Source: Climacteris rufus (Eukaryota > Chordata > Aves > Passeriformes > Climacteridae). From it: a DNA stretch of 64,000 nucleotides. Positions 61,801 to 64,000 of this stretch are shown here, piece by piece. Each line of letters begins with the position of its first letter. Position 1 is the stretch's first letter. The stretch spans positions 426,358-490,357 of the forward strand of contig VZRZ01002089.1 of NCBI GenBank assembly GCA_013398175.1, given 5' to 3'. The translations under genes and the position numbers were made by a program. The notes below the pieces were generated by a model. That model made no database searches, was not told the DNA's origin, and worked only from the letters and a program-made list of their open reading frames with translations.

Positions 61801-62091
61801 AGCAGAAACACACTACACAAAATACAATACAATACATCTGTGCTGCCAGTCATTAAAACACTTTAGATGGTTGAAATTGTTAAATGTCCTTCAACTGAAG
61901 AGAAACCTCAAGTGTCAAGGCTCAGCTTGTTGTCAGCATGCTTCATACTCAGCTGCTACCTTACCATTTTTTATTAGTGCTTAGACAGAAGTCACACATC
62001 AAGCTGTTAGCACACTTGCCAGTTGTTCACCAAGTTTACTCACCCTTTGACCTTCTTTGCCAGGTGGGCCTTGGGGACCCTCCAGCAAACC
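1792..62091 (-). CDS. COL19A1: COL19A1, collagen type XIX alpha-1 chain (partial, 33 exons in window)
   Basis: This is the central part of a FACIT-like collagen gene. Collagen XIX is a secreted homotrimer found in basement-membrane zones, with reported roles in muscle and in synapse formation. The sequence shows 33 GT-AG exons on the minus strand with a continuous frame of about 602 codons. Nearly all begin with a Gly codon in phase 0 and are 27, 36, 45, 54 or 63 bp, with a few longer. Non-collagenous islands (NERNGMSSLYK, VALPLVGDMGTILK, ADAISLEEIKKYIK) match human COL19A1 as I recall it, and the exon-by-exon residue counts agree from COL5 to NC2. COL16A1, the closest alternative, has a different NC2 and many more exons. 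The 5' part (signal peptide, TSPN domain) and the 3' part (rest of NC2, COL1, NC1) are outside the window. The reading frame has no stop or frameshift, so the gene appears intact. The one discrepancy is a short NC4. Confidence 0.95.
1859..2429. other. Intron, 571 bp; nothing recognised
   Basis: Unique-looking AT-rich sequence between the NC2 exon and the last COL2 exon. No repeat or RNA gene was recognised. Confidence 0.6.
2430..2600 (-). CDS. COL19A1: COL19A1 exon w32: C-terminal end of COL2
   Basis: At 171 bp this is the longest exon in the window, encoding 19 uninterrupted triplets. It begins GDQGIPGDRGPQGERGKP and ends GPPGSPGPPGFS. The final triplet is GFS, where I recall GIP in human, and it leads directly into NC2 (ADAIS). 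The acceptor is tttacgcag and the donor gtaagtga. The triplet count equals the human one as recalled, so no exon has been lost at this end of COL2. Confidence 0.96.
3029..3356 (+). mobile_element. CR1 LINE 3' fragment
   Basis: The fragment runs from a tacctaaaggga start through the conserved blocks around aggctggatggggcttggag and gaactagatggtct. It ends in the CR1 terminal octamer-type repeat (tctatgattctatgat). Only the 3' end, about 330 bp, is present, which is typical 5' truncation. It is antisense to COL19A1 and in an intron. CR1 as the main interspersed repeat is what points to a bird (or another reptile). Confidence 0.92.
4466..4523. repeat. TA/CA/TG-rich microsatellite
   Basis: Alternating purine-pyrimidine tract: a (TA)n run, a short acacatacat break, another (TA)n run, then tgtatatatgtatata. 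It is likely length-variable. Confidence 0.9.
5015..5059 (-). CDS. COL19A1: COL19A1 exon w31 (COL2)
   Basis: The exon is 45 bp and encodes GALGRPGDRGPKGER, five triplets (human GIMGKPGDRGPKGER by recollection). The donor is gtaagtcc. The 147-bp intron separating it from exon w30 is one of the short ones. Confidence 0.96.
5207..5242 (-). CDS. COL19A1: COL19A1 exon w30 (COL2)
   Basis: The exon is 36 bp and encodes GINGKDGLPGPP, four triplets. GINGKDG is identical to the human sequence as I recall it. Canonical splice sites (ccctag-side acceptor, gtaaga donor). Confidence 0.95.
5243..6700. other. Intron, 1,458 bp; poly-T tract
   Basis: It holds a 20-base T tract at 6029-6048. Overlapping reading frames on both strands at 5543-6276 look like chance: no recognisable domain and no splice context. 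No transposon recognised. Confidence 0.6.
6701..6763 (-). CDS. COL19A1: COL19A1 exon w29 (COL2)
   Basis: The exon is 63 bp with seven triplets, beginning GERGPIGDIGFPGPEG and ending GKP. It is almost identical to the human block as recalled (GERGPVGDIGFPGPEG). The donor is gtaagcaa, and a 108-bp intron separates it from w28. Confidence 0.96.
6872..6916 (-). CDS. COL19A1: COL19A1 exon w28 (COL2)
   Basis: The exon is 45 bp and encodes GKPGSPGSPGMPGEP, five triplets. The donor is gtaagtac and the acceptor ttttcacag. Confidence 0.96.
6917..8966. other. Intron, 2,050 bp; nothing recognised
   Basis: AT-rich sequence without a recognisable repeat. The opposing reading frames at 7342-7774 carry no known motif. 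Confidence 0.6.
8967..9011 (-). CDS. COL19A1: COL19A1 exon w27 (COL2)
   Basis: The exon is 45 bp and encodes GDRGPAGIPGVSGTP, five triplets. GDRGPAG is shared with human as recalled. The donor is gtatgtat. Confidence 0.95.
9012..11629. other. Intron, 2,618 bp; nothing recognised
   Basis: No collagen exon, transposon or RNA gene recognised on either strand. A 12-base A run begins near 9735. Confidence 0.6.
11630..11683 (-). CDS. COL19A1: COL19A1 exon w26 (COL2)
   Basis: The exon is 54 bp and encodes GDPGPMGLPGLEGLPGEK, six triplets (human GEPGAMGLPGLEGFPGVK by recollection). The donor is gtaggact. Confidence 0.96.
11684..12621. other. Intron, 938 bp; short tandem repeat
   Basis: A short imperfect tandem duplication of tcagcaattctcagtt lies at about 12249-12281. 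Nothing else recognised. Confidence 0.6.
12622..12648 (-). CDS. COL19A1: COL19A1 exon w25, 27-bp mini-exon (COL2)
   Basis: The smallest exon in the window encodes GPKGDPGAM, three triplets. It corresponds to GPKGDPGPV in human as recalled. The donor is gtatgtat and the acceptor tttttgcag. The following exon keeps the frame. Confidence 0.93.
12649..13493. other. Intron, 845 bp; nothing recognised
   Basis: The 117-residue minus-strand reading frame at 12782-13135 has no known motif and no collagen character. It is probably chance. Confidence 0.6.
13494..13538 (-). CDS. COL19A1: COL19A1 exon w24: end of NC3, start of COL2
   Basis: The exon is 45 bp and encodes GGVSVASYPGPPGPP. The GGVSVASYP part breaks the triplet rule and belongs to NC3; GPPGPP starts COL2 (human GGVNVPSYPGPPGPP by recollection). 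It is separated from w23 by only 87 bp. Confidence 0.96.
13626..13676 (-). CDS. COL19A1: COL19A1 exon w23: NC3, the diagnostic exon
   Basis: The exon is 51 bp and encodes GMPYNERNGMSSLYKLQ. The first triplet ends COL3 and the rest is the NC3 interruption. The NERNGMSSLYK core matches human COL19A1 as I recall it and is the strongest single piece of evidence for the gene's identity. The donor is gtatttct; the acceptor is a pyrimidine-rich tract ending tttaaag. Confidence 0.97.
13677..14303. other. Intron, 627 bp; nothing recognised
   Basis: AT-rich; no repeat recognised. Confidence 0.6.
14304..14348 (-). CDS. COL19A1: COL19A1 exon w22 (end of COL3)
   Basis: The exon is 45 bp and encodes GSEGPPGKPGPPGPP, five triplets (human GSDGPPGKPGPPGPP by recollection). 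The donor is gtgagtcg. Confidence 0.96.
14349..16361. other. Intron, 2,013 bp; carries a solo LTR
   Basis: It contains a 19-base A run at 14655-14673 and the solo LTR at 14892-15206. The remainder is unrecognised. Confidence 0.7.
14886..15212 (-). mobile_element. Solo LTR of an endogenous retrovirus, with 6-bp target-site duplications
   Basis: The LTR itself is 14892-15206 (315 bp). It begins tgtcgcag and ends gggcaaca on the plus strand, giving the canonical TGT...ACA ends. It is flanked by the direct repeat gatatc at 14886-14891 and 15207-15212. On the minus strand an AATAAA hexamer (14981-14986) sits about 90 bases from the 3' end, which sets the orientation as minus, the same sense as COL19A1. 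A 6-bp duplication is typical of class II (beta-like, ERVK) elements. No internal viral sequence remains, so this is a recombined solo LTR. Confidence 0.88.
16362..16415 (-). CDS. COL19A1: COL19A1 exon w21 (COL3)
   Basis: The exon is 54 bp and encodes GVTGRPGHPGPAGAKGEK, six triplets (human GLMGRTGHPGPTGAKGEK by recollection). The donor is gtattcct. Confidence 0.96.
16416..17335. other. Intron, 920 bp; nothing recognised
   Basis: AT-rich; no repeat recognised. Confidence 0.6.
17336..17389 (-). CDS. COL19A1: COL19A1 exon w20 (COL3)
   Basis: The exon is 54 bp and encodes GLQGAPGLPGIPGPSGPS, six triplets (human begins GLQGIPG by recollection). The donor is gtaagcat. Confidence 0.96.
17390..20436. 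other. Intron, 3,047 bp; T-rich tracts only
   Basis: It contains interrupted poly-T runs near 17730-17745 and 19757-19792. No transposon or further collagen exon recognised. Confidence 0.6.
20437..20490 (-). CDS. COL19A1: COL19A1 exon w19 (COL3)
   Basis: The exon is 54 bp and encodes GSKGERGFPGLVGEKGDE, six triplets (human GSKGERGYPGIPGEKGDE by recollection). The donor is gtaaaatt. Confidence 0.96.
20491..21333. other. Intron, 843 bp; nothing recognised
   Basis: No repeat recognised. Confidence 0.6.
21334..21387 (-). CDS. COL19A1: COL19A1 exon w18 (start of COL3)
   Basis: The exon is 54 bp and encodes GDPGTRGPPGIPGREGPK, six triplets (human GDIGPRGPPGIPGREGPK by recollection). It is the first exon of the COL3 helix. 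The donor is gtattttt. It can be spliced in frame directly from w17. Confidence 0.96.
21388..22451. other. Intron region where the human NC4 cysteine segment would be expected
   Basis: Human COL19A1, as recalled, has about 35 residues here, including NFCGNC and a short GEPGKYD collagenous stretch. I read both strands of this region and found no Gly-X-Y exon and no Cys-X-X-Cys exon. The only candidate is the 30-bp segment at 22243-22272. There are no ambiguous bases that would mark an assembly gap. Confidence 0.6.
22243..22272 (-). CDS. COL19A1: Candidate diverged NC4 exon (weak)
   Basis: On the minus strand a good acceptor (tgtattttacag) is followed by 30 bases encoding KFCKTEFEQP and a usable donor (gtgaggta). 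It would splice in phase 0 between w17 and w18. The first residues resemble the human NFC at the same place, but the second cysteine is missing and the rest does not align. It could equally be a chance acceptor in intron. A slightly longer version with donor gtagta (to 22238) would break the frame. Confidence 0.25.
22452..22493 (-). CDS. COL19A1: COL19A1 exon w17 (NC4)
   Basis: The exon is 42 bp and encodes VALPLVGDMGTILK, which is not collagenous. It matches IALPLLGDIGALLK in human NC4 as recalled. The acceptor is tttaatttcag and the donor gtaaatgt. It is phase 0 at both ends. Confidence 0.93.
22598..22615. repeat. (AT)n microsatellite
   Basis: About nine TA dinucleotides, uninterrupted. 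Confidence 0.85.
22932..23273 (-). mobile_element. Solo LTR of an endogenous retrovirus, with 6-bp target-site duplications
   Basis: The LTR is 22938-23267 (330 bp). It begins tgccgctg and ends gctgctaca on the plus strand, flanked by the direct repeat aattag at 22932-22937 and 23268-23273. Read on the minus strand it starts TGTAGCAG and has a TATA box (atataaaagg, 23031-23040) about 230 bases in, leaving about 95 bases of R and U5. This orients it minus, the same sense as COL19A1. The ends and body differ from the LTR at 14892-15206, so it appears to be a second family. The 6-bp duplication suggests class II. No internal genes remain. Confidence 0.88.
23031..23040 (-). promoter_or_regulatory. 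LTR TATA box
   Basis: The minus strand reads atataaaagg within the solo LTR at 22938-23267, at the position expected for a U3 core promoter. Whether it still fires cannot be seen from sequence. Confidence 0.6.
25066..25119 (-). CDS. COL19A1: COL19A1 exon w16 (end of COL4)
   Basis: The exon is 54 bp and encodes GTPGRDGKPGLPGPPGDP, six triplets. From GRDGKPG on it is identical to human as recalled. The donor is gtacgtat. The 87-bp intron to w15 is one of the two shortest here. Confidence 0.96.
25207..25260 (-). CDS. COL19A1: COL19A1 exon w15 (COL4)
   Basis: The exon is 54 bp and encodes GPRGPPGLPGTPGTPGVN, six triplets (human GPRGLPGLPGTPGTPGND by recollection). The donor is gtaagtga. Confidence 0.96.
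25364..25399 (-). CDS. COL19A1: COL19A1 exon w14 (COL4)
   Basis: The exon is 36 bp and encodes GPIGPTGSTGVQ, four triplets. The donor is gtagggtg and the acceptor ttttcttacag. It follows w13 and precedes w15, with a 103-bp intron to w15. Confidence 0.95.
25400..26290. other. Intron, 891 bp; nothing recognised
   Basis: AT-rich; no repeat recognised. Confidence 0.6.
26291..26368 (-). CDS. COL19A1: COL19A1 exon w13 (COL4, with a triplet imperfection)
   Basis: The exon is 78 bp and 26 residues. It begins GERGLPGVQGAPGEMG and ends GIGIQGSP. The GIG-IQ-G step is a two-residue imperfection of the triplet repeat, and human has the same kind of break (GIGIPG) at this place as recalled. Such interruptions kink the helix. 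The donor is gtaagtga. Confidence 0.96.
26475..26519 (-). CDS. COL19A1: COL19A1 exon w12 (COL4)
   Basis: The exon is 45 bp and encodes GPTGVPGNPGPRGPK, five triplets (human ends GPRGPK). The donor is gtatacag. The 106-bp intron to w13 is short. Confidence 0.96.
26520..27124. other. Intron, 605 bp; nearly half of it a CR1 fragment
   Basis: It begins with an A-rich aaaac-type stretch (26521-26570) beside exon w12 and carries the CR1 at 26804-27043, which ends about 80 bases from the w11 donor. Confidence 0.75.
26804..27043 (+). mobile_element. CR1 LINE 3' fragment
   Basis: It shows the usual CR1 3' blocks (tgtgagggtggtcaagcact, ggaagtgttcaagaccaggt, ggtgtccctgcccaaggcag) and ends ccactctataatttc without a clear terminal octamer repeat. 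It is about 240 bp, 5'-truncated and antisense to COL19A1. Confidence 0.9.
27125..27214 (-). CDS. COL19A1: COL19A1 exon w11 (COL4, with triplet imperfections)
   Basis: The exon is 90 bp and 30 residues. It begins GDPGGIMGPPGYPGPKGDMG and ends GPSLPGTP. Both the GGIMG and the GPSLPG steps add a residue to the triplet repeat, and both are at the same places in human as recalled (GGIIG, GKSLPG). The donor is gtaagttc. Confidence 0.96.
27215..28458. other. Intron, 1,244 bp; nothing recognised
   Basis: Opposing reading frames at 27657-28003 carry no known motif. No repeat recognised. Confidence 0.6.
28459..28512 (-). CDS. COL19A1: COL19A1 exon w10 (COL4)
   Basis: The exon is 54 bp and encodes GLPGENGVPGNPGIKGDK, six triplets (human GLPGEHGIPGKQGIKGEK by recollection). 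The donor is gtatgttt. Confidence 0.96.
28513..31258. other. Intron, 2,746 bp; nothing recognised
   Basis: AT-rich throughout. No transposon, RNA gene or extra collagen exon recognised. Confidence 0.6.
31259..31312 (-). CDS. COL19A1: COL19A1 exon w9 (COL4)
   Basis: The exon is 54 bp and encodes GLQGLPGPVGPRGLPGEV, six triplets (human has GPRGPPGDV at its end). The donor is gtatgtat. The AT microsatellite at 31384-31430 lies about 70 bases upstream in transcript terms. A 195-residue reading frame overlapping this exon in another frame is spurious. Confidence 0.95.
31384..31430. repeat. (TA)n-rich microsatellite
   Basis: Alternating TA with a few c/g and tt interruptions. It lies within the intron just upstream of the exon w9 acceptor. 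Confidence 0.88.
31789..32920 (-). mobile_element. CR1 LINE, 5'-truncated, with decayed reverse-transcriptase/ORF2 C-terminus
   Basis: On the minus strand the recognisable protein runs from KLRKCGLDEWTVRWIENWLS through GVPQGSILGPELFN (reverse-transcriptase motifs) to SALVRPHLEYCVQFWAP and KLRELSLFSLEK. It then passes into the 3' region and ends with gattgtgtgattctgtg. The reading frame is broken at least twice (around 32645 and 32390), and the motif that should be FADD reads FPDE, so the copy is dead. It has the same sense as COL19A1. Plus-strand reading frames here are shadows. Confidence 0.93.
33261..33314 (-). CDS. COL19A1: COL19A1 exon w8 (COL4)
   Basis: The exon is 54 bp and encodes GEMGDPGPPGLIGNPGSK, six triplets (human GEPGDPGPPGLIGSPGLK by recollection). 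The donor is gtacgtga. The 108-bp intron separates it from w7. Confidence 0.96.
33423..33458 (-). CDS. COL19A1: COL19A1 exon w7 (COL4)
   Basis: The exon is 36 bp and encodes GESGMEGSKGNK, four triplets. It corresponds to GEPGVIGSQGVK in human as recalled. The donor is gtattttt and the acceptor tattttcag. Confidence 0.94.
33459..34378. other. Intron, 920 bp; nothing recognised
   Basis: AT-rich; no repeat recognised. Confidence 0.6.
34379..34414 (-). CDS. COL19A1: COL19A1 exon w6 (COL4, with interruption)
   Basis: The exon is 36 bp and encodes GEPSEKGDKGDP. Three residues (SEK) intervene without Gly, as in human GEPFTKGEKGDR by recollection. The donor is gtaagtat. Confidence 0.94.
34415..35363. 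other. Intron, 949 bp; nothing recognised
   Basis: AT-rich; no repeat recognised. Confidence 0.6.
35364..35408 (-). CDS. COL19A1: COL19A1 exon w5 (COL4)
   Basis: The exon is 45 bp and encodes GQKGELGMTGAKGEK, five triplets. The donor is gtaaatta and the acceptor tgttaaaag, with a weak pyrimidine tract. Confidence 0.93.
35409..36187. other. Intron, 779 bp; short tandem repeat
   Basis: It holds a perfect 10-bp tandem duplication (aatttaaatg twice, 35551-35570). Nothing else recognised. Confidence 0.6.
36188..36250 (-). CDS. COL19A1: COL19A1 exon w4: end of NC5, start of COL4
   Basis: The exon is 63 bp and 21 residues. It starts NDTRLL, which is non-collagenous, and continues GLLGTPGIKGQKGDA in triplets. 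Human has NDEHEAG then triplets at this place as recalled, so the residue identity is low but position and length agree. The donor is gtaagcat. Confidence 0.9.
36251..40602. other. Intron, 4,352 bp; nothing recognised
   Basis: AT-rich, with poly-A runs near 37409, 37507 and 38530. I read both strands for Gly-X-Y exons and for CR1 or LTR ends and saw none. Confidence 0.6.
40603..40656 (-). CDS. COL19A1: COL19A1 exon w3: end of COL5, NC5
   Basis: The exon is 54 bp and encodes GPAGLKGILDSLNKHYNE. Two triplets close COL5 and the rest is NC5 (human GPPGIQGIHQTLGGYYNK by recollection; same length, shared YN). The donor is gtatggag. Confidence 0.93.
44314..44334. repeat. (AAAT)n microsatellite
   Basis: About five AAAT units. 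Confidence 0.85.
44510..44731 (+). mobile_element. CR1 LINE 3' fragment
   Basis: It carries blocks such as cagactgcccagaagaggtg and gaggtcccttccaatcctac and the terminal attctgtgattctgtgac. Its 5' limit is uncertain. The type differs from the copies at 3029 and 26804 (ends in ATTCTGTG rather than ATTCTATG). Confidence 0.88.
48330..48383 (-). CDS. COL19A1: COL19A1 exon w2 (COL5)
   Basis: The exon is 54 bp and encodes GRRGKPGLPGKPGPPGPP, six triplets (human GRRGKTGPPGKPGPPGPP by recollection). The donor is gtgagtaa. Confidence 0.96.
53822..54100 (+). other. Unidentified open reading frame with coiled-coil-like composition
   Basis: The frame is open for 92 codons before TAA. The first ATG is at 53840. 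The body is rich in Leu, Glu, Lys and Gln with heptad-like spacing (LQLKDEVRLELCMLKNNLHQ, then SQEELRRLKE), unlike chance frames nearby. A pyrimidine-containing tract and tcag precede it at 53835, so it could be an exon. It lies antisense inside a COL19A1 intron. I do not recognise a family; it may be a relic exon or pseudogene fragment of a coiled-coil protein, or chance. Confidence 0.25.
54745..56100 (-). mobile_element. Old CR1 LINE copy, ORF2 remnants
   Basis: The plus strand shows the mirror of CR1 ORF2 and 3' region: ctgctggcagtgcactttcaaat, tcctaggatacacc-type text (ctccaggatacaccactagt) and tttcaatccacctcaccatcc. It also shows gtcaaaggctttgttaaagctgagg and agggactgaggtgaagcctattgg. 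It is more diverged than the copy at 31789, with many frameshifts. The right boundary is uncertain. Confidence 0.8.
56014..56055. repeat. Perfect 21-bp tandem duplication
   Basis: The unit starting aaataatcaagagagg occurs twice head to tail with no mismatch (56014-56034 and 56035-56055). It is within or at the edge of the old CR1 copy, so a recent local duplication. Confidence 0.9.
62044..62091 (-). CDS. COL19A1: COL19A1 exon w1 (COL5), most 5' exon in the window
   Basis: The exon is 48 bp and encodes GLLEGPQGPPGKEGQR. The GLLEG step is an imperfection of the triplet repeat (human GSLGIQGPQGPPGKEGQR by recollection). The GPQGPPGKEGQR tail is identical to human as recalled. The donor is gtgagtaa and the acceptor tattttcag. 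Confidence 0.94.
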
Positions 62092-64000
62092 CTGAAAATA
62101 CAAACATTAAACAATTGTAACATTCAGTGCTATTTTCATCCTCTATTTTCTATAGAAGTAAGACTAATCCAAAGATCCAGATGGCAAGGCAAGGCATTTA
62201 TTTCTAATAAAAACTTGGTTATTCATAACAATCCCTTCAATGTTACATTAAGGTGCAAGAAAAAGTGCAAACAATAATTATTAATCAAATTCCATCATAT
62301 AAAGACTGAAGCATTTGGAAAAGAAGAGGTATGTCAGCCCTAATTAAGCACAGTTATATTTAACTACAATATTATATGAAAAGTGATTTATCTTGTTAAG
62401 TTAGGATGCCATAGGAAAAAAGAAAAAAGTTATTTTAAATGAAAGACAACTTATTCTAGAACTTAAATTCAAATATAAGCACTGAAGGGGAAGGGGGAGG
62501 CAGGGAAAGGGAATCAAATATAACAGAAGGCCTTATGCTCACTGTATTCTAAGAATCAACCCTGCACTGCTTCCTCTGCATATCTGGCTTGGCTTTTCAA
62601 AACACTTCAGTGCCACTTTTTTCTCACTCTCTCTCCTAACCAGACACAGGAGCTCTGGGTGTTTTTAATATATCCTTGACTTGTGAGCCTTCCTTCTGAA
62701 CACAGTGCAAGGATCTGTCTTTTTTAGTCACAGACCAAATCACAGACCAGTTCTAATGCTTTGGGACTTTAATTGTACATCTGATTAATGTACAATAGAA
62801 TCATATAGCCTTCAAATAGCAACTTGAAATAACTTTGAACAGTCCCCTCCCCACCCCACTCTTGGAACACAATTTAAAAAAATTACTTTGAGGAAGCAAT
62901 CCAATTTCCATTATAGCAACAAGAAATGTGAAACCAGTTTCAGTGTAATCAGCAAAGAATATGTAACAGTTCTGCTTTGTATAACTAAAAAAAAAGTCTT
63001 GCATGTTATATCACATATTCTTATAGGGTATTACAAAATTAAAGAACTTACATTTTGTTTATTTAAGAATTTGAAATATTAAAATATTAACCTTTTAAAT
63101 TAGTCAGACTCATGTATTGCTTCAGCTTGAGTTTTAACTTTGGTCAAATTCAAACCCTTTATTTAGAATCAATTACACATATTTATTGCCCCATTAAGGG
63201 TGAATTGAGGTCCCCGAGAATCACGATTTTAAAACGTACCCAGATTTCTCAAAATGAATTTTAAAAGTTCATTTGTGATCCCTAATTCCCAAGATAAACT
63301 TGAGAAAGGAAGTAGGCATTCCAGAGCTACTAGCTCATATACCTTCAAGTAATGTTTTAAGTTGATTAGAATGAAGTCTGACTTCAATTTTAAAAAGAAG
63401 TAGTCACTTCAAGAGCTTTTCCATTCCTATCATTTCTCCACCTTCAAACATTGAAGCTAAAAATATAGCTCAGACAGTATTGCACTGTAGGCTACTTCTC
63501 CCATTATTTCAGTTTATAATGTAAACAGGATAAGATTTAGGATCTTTTACAAAGCTGATGCAAACCATTCCACCTTTCACCATAAGTTTATGGAACTAGA
63601 ATAGGCATGACAATGTTGTGTCCAACAAATAAATCATGGCAAGTTAATTACAGTGCAGTTATGTAGCTTATATATGCACAAGGCCATAAAGCAGTATGTT
63701 GATGTGACCTCTGAAAATTTTTTCCTCAGGGTAATGTGGAACTTGCAGAGTATTCTGTCTGTCCAACTGTTAGCAATATTCTAATTCTGTAAAGAAATTC
63801 TGGGAATTCAGGAAGAGGTGGAATTTTGTTTTGTTAATCTTTCATTTTAGTGACAACTTCATGCAGGGGAATGAGATGAAAACCTGTAATGTCTATTTTG
63901 TGGGGAGGAAATACTTAGCCTCACATATCTGTACAATAAGGCTCCAAGGGGACAAGAACTACACAAGAATGTAACTGCACAATAATGATAATTAATAGCC
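62092..64000. other. Intron upstream of exon w1; nothing recognised
   Basis: No collagen exon is seen to the right edge, so the preceding COL5 exon (human GPKGEKGDTGPPGPP type) lies beyond 64000. No transposon recognised. Confidence 0.6.

Larger units (their letters stand above)
48384..62043. other. Intron, 13,660 bp; the largest in the window
   Basis: It contains the CR1 at 54745-56100, the unidentified reading frame at 53822-54100, a 21-bp tandem duplication at 56014-56055 and a repeated tgcacRaactgct motif between 56235 and 56580. No further collagen exon was found, and the recalled human protein has none between w1 and w2. Confidence 0.65.

Noticed and set aside
1792..62091. COL16A1, COL22A1, COL21A1 or COL9A1 as the gene identity
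   Set aside because: The NC3 exon NERNGMSSLYK and the NC4 exon ALPL..GD.G fit COL19A1 only, as far as I recall. COL16A1 has a different NC2 and many more exons, and COL21A1 and COL9A1 have different interruptions.

Overview
The window is a stretch of vertebrate, almost certainly avian, nuclear DNA. It is AT-rich and intron-dominated. Five CR1 LINE copies are its main interspersed repeat, and it carries two solo LTRs of endogenous retroviruses with perfect 6-bp target-site duplications. I see no bacterial-style genes, operons, CRISPR arrays or tRNA/rRNA genes.

The only gene I can support is on the minus strand: 33 small coding exons between 62091 (5') and 1792 (3'). All have GT-AG splice sites, all but the last are multiples of three, and most encode Gly-X-Y triplets in phase 0. 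The non-collagenous interruptions identify the gene as COL19A1, the alpha-1 chain of the FACIT-like collagen XIX. Key matches to my recollection of the human protein are NERNGMSSLYK, the ALPL..GD.G..LK block, the ADA.S.EEIKKYI.QEVL block and GPQGPPGKEGQR. About 1.8 kb of coding sequence is present. It covers, in transcript order, the end of COL5 (62044-40640), NC5 (40620-36230), COL4 (36240-25066), NC4 (22452 and perhaps 22243), COL3 (21387-14304), NC3 (13676-13506), COL2 (13499-2430) and the start of NC2 (1858-1792). The signal peptide, the thrombospondin-N/laminin-G domain and the first COL5 exons lie beyond the right edge. COL1 and NC1 lie beyond the left edge.

Layout: exons are dense from 1.8 to 36 kb (introns 87 bp to about 3 kb) and sparse from 36 to 64 kb (introns of about 4.4, 7.7 and 13.7 kb). 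Repeats: CR1 at 3029-3356 (+), 26804-27043 (+), 31789-32920 (-), 44510-44731 (+) and 54745-56100 (-); solo LTRs at 14892-15206 and 22938-23267, both in the transcriptional sense of the gene; several AT-rich microsatellites. A plus-strand reading frame at 53822-54100 with coiled-coil-like composition sits in the largest intron and is unidentified.

The most interesting point is NC4. The human protein has about 35 residues with a Cys-Gly-Asn-Cys motif between the exons corresponding to 22452-22493 and 21334-21387. The intervening 1,064 bases here hold no recognisable counterpart, only a weak 30-bp candidate exon beginning Lys-Phe-Cys. I found no undescribed multi-gene system. Comparisons with human COL19A1 are from memory and were not searched.
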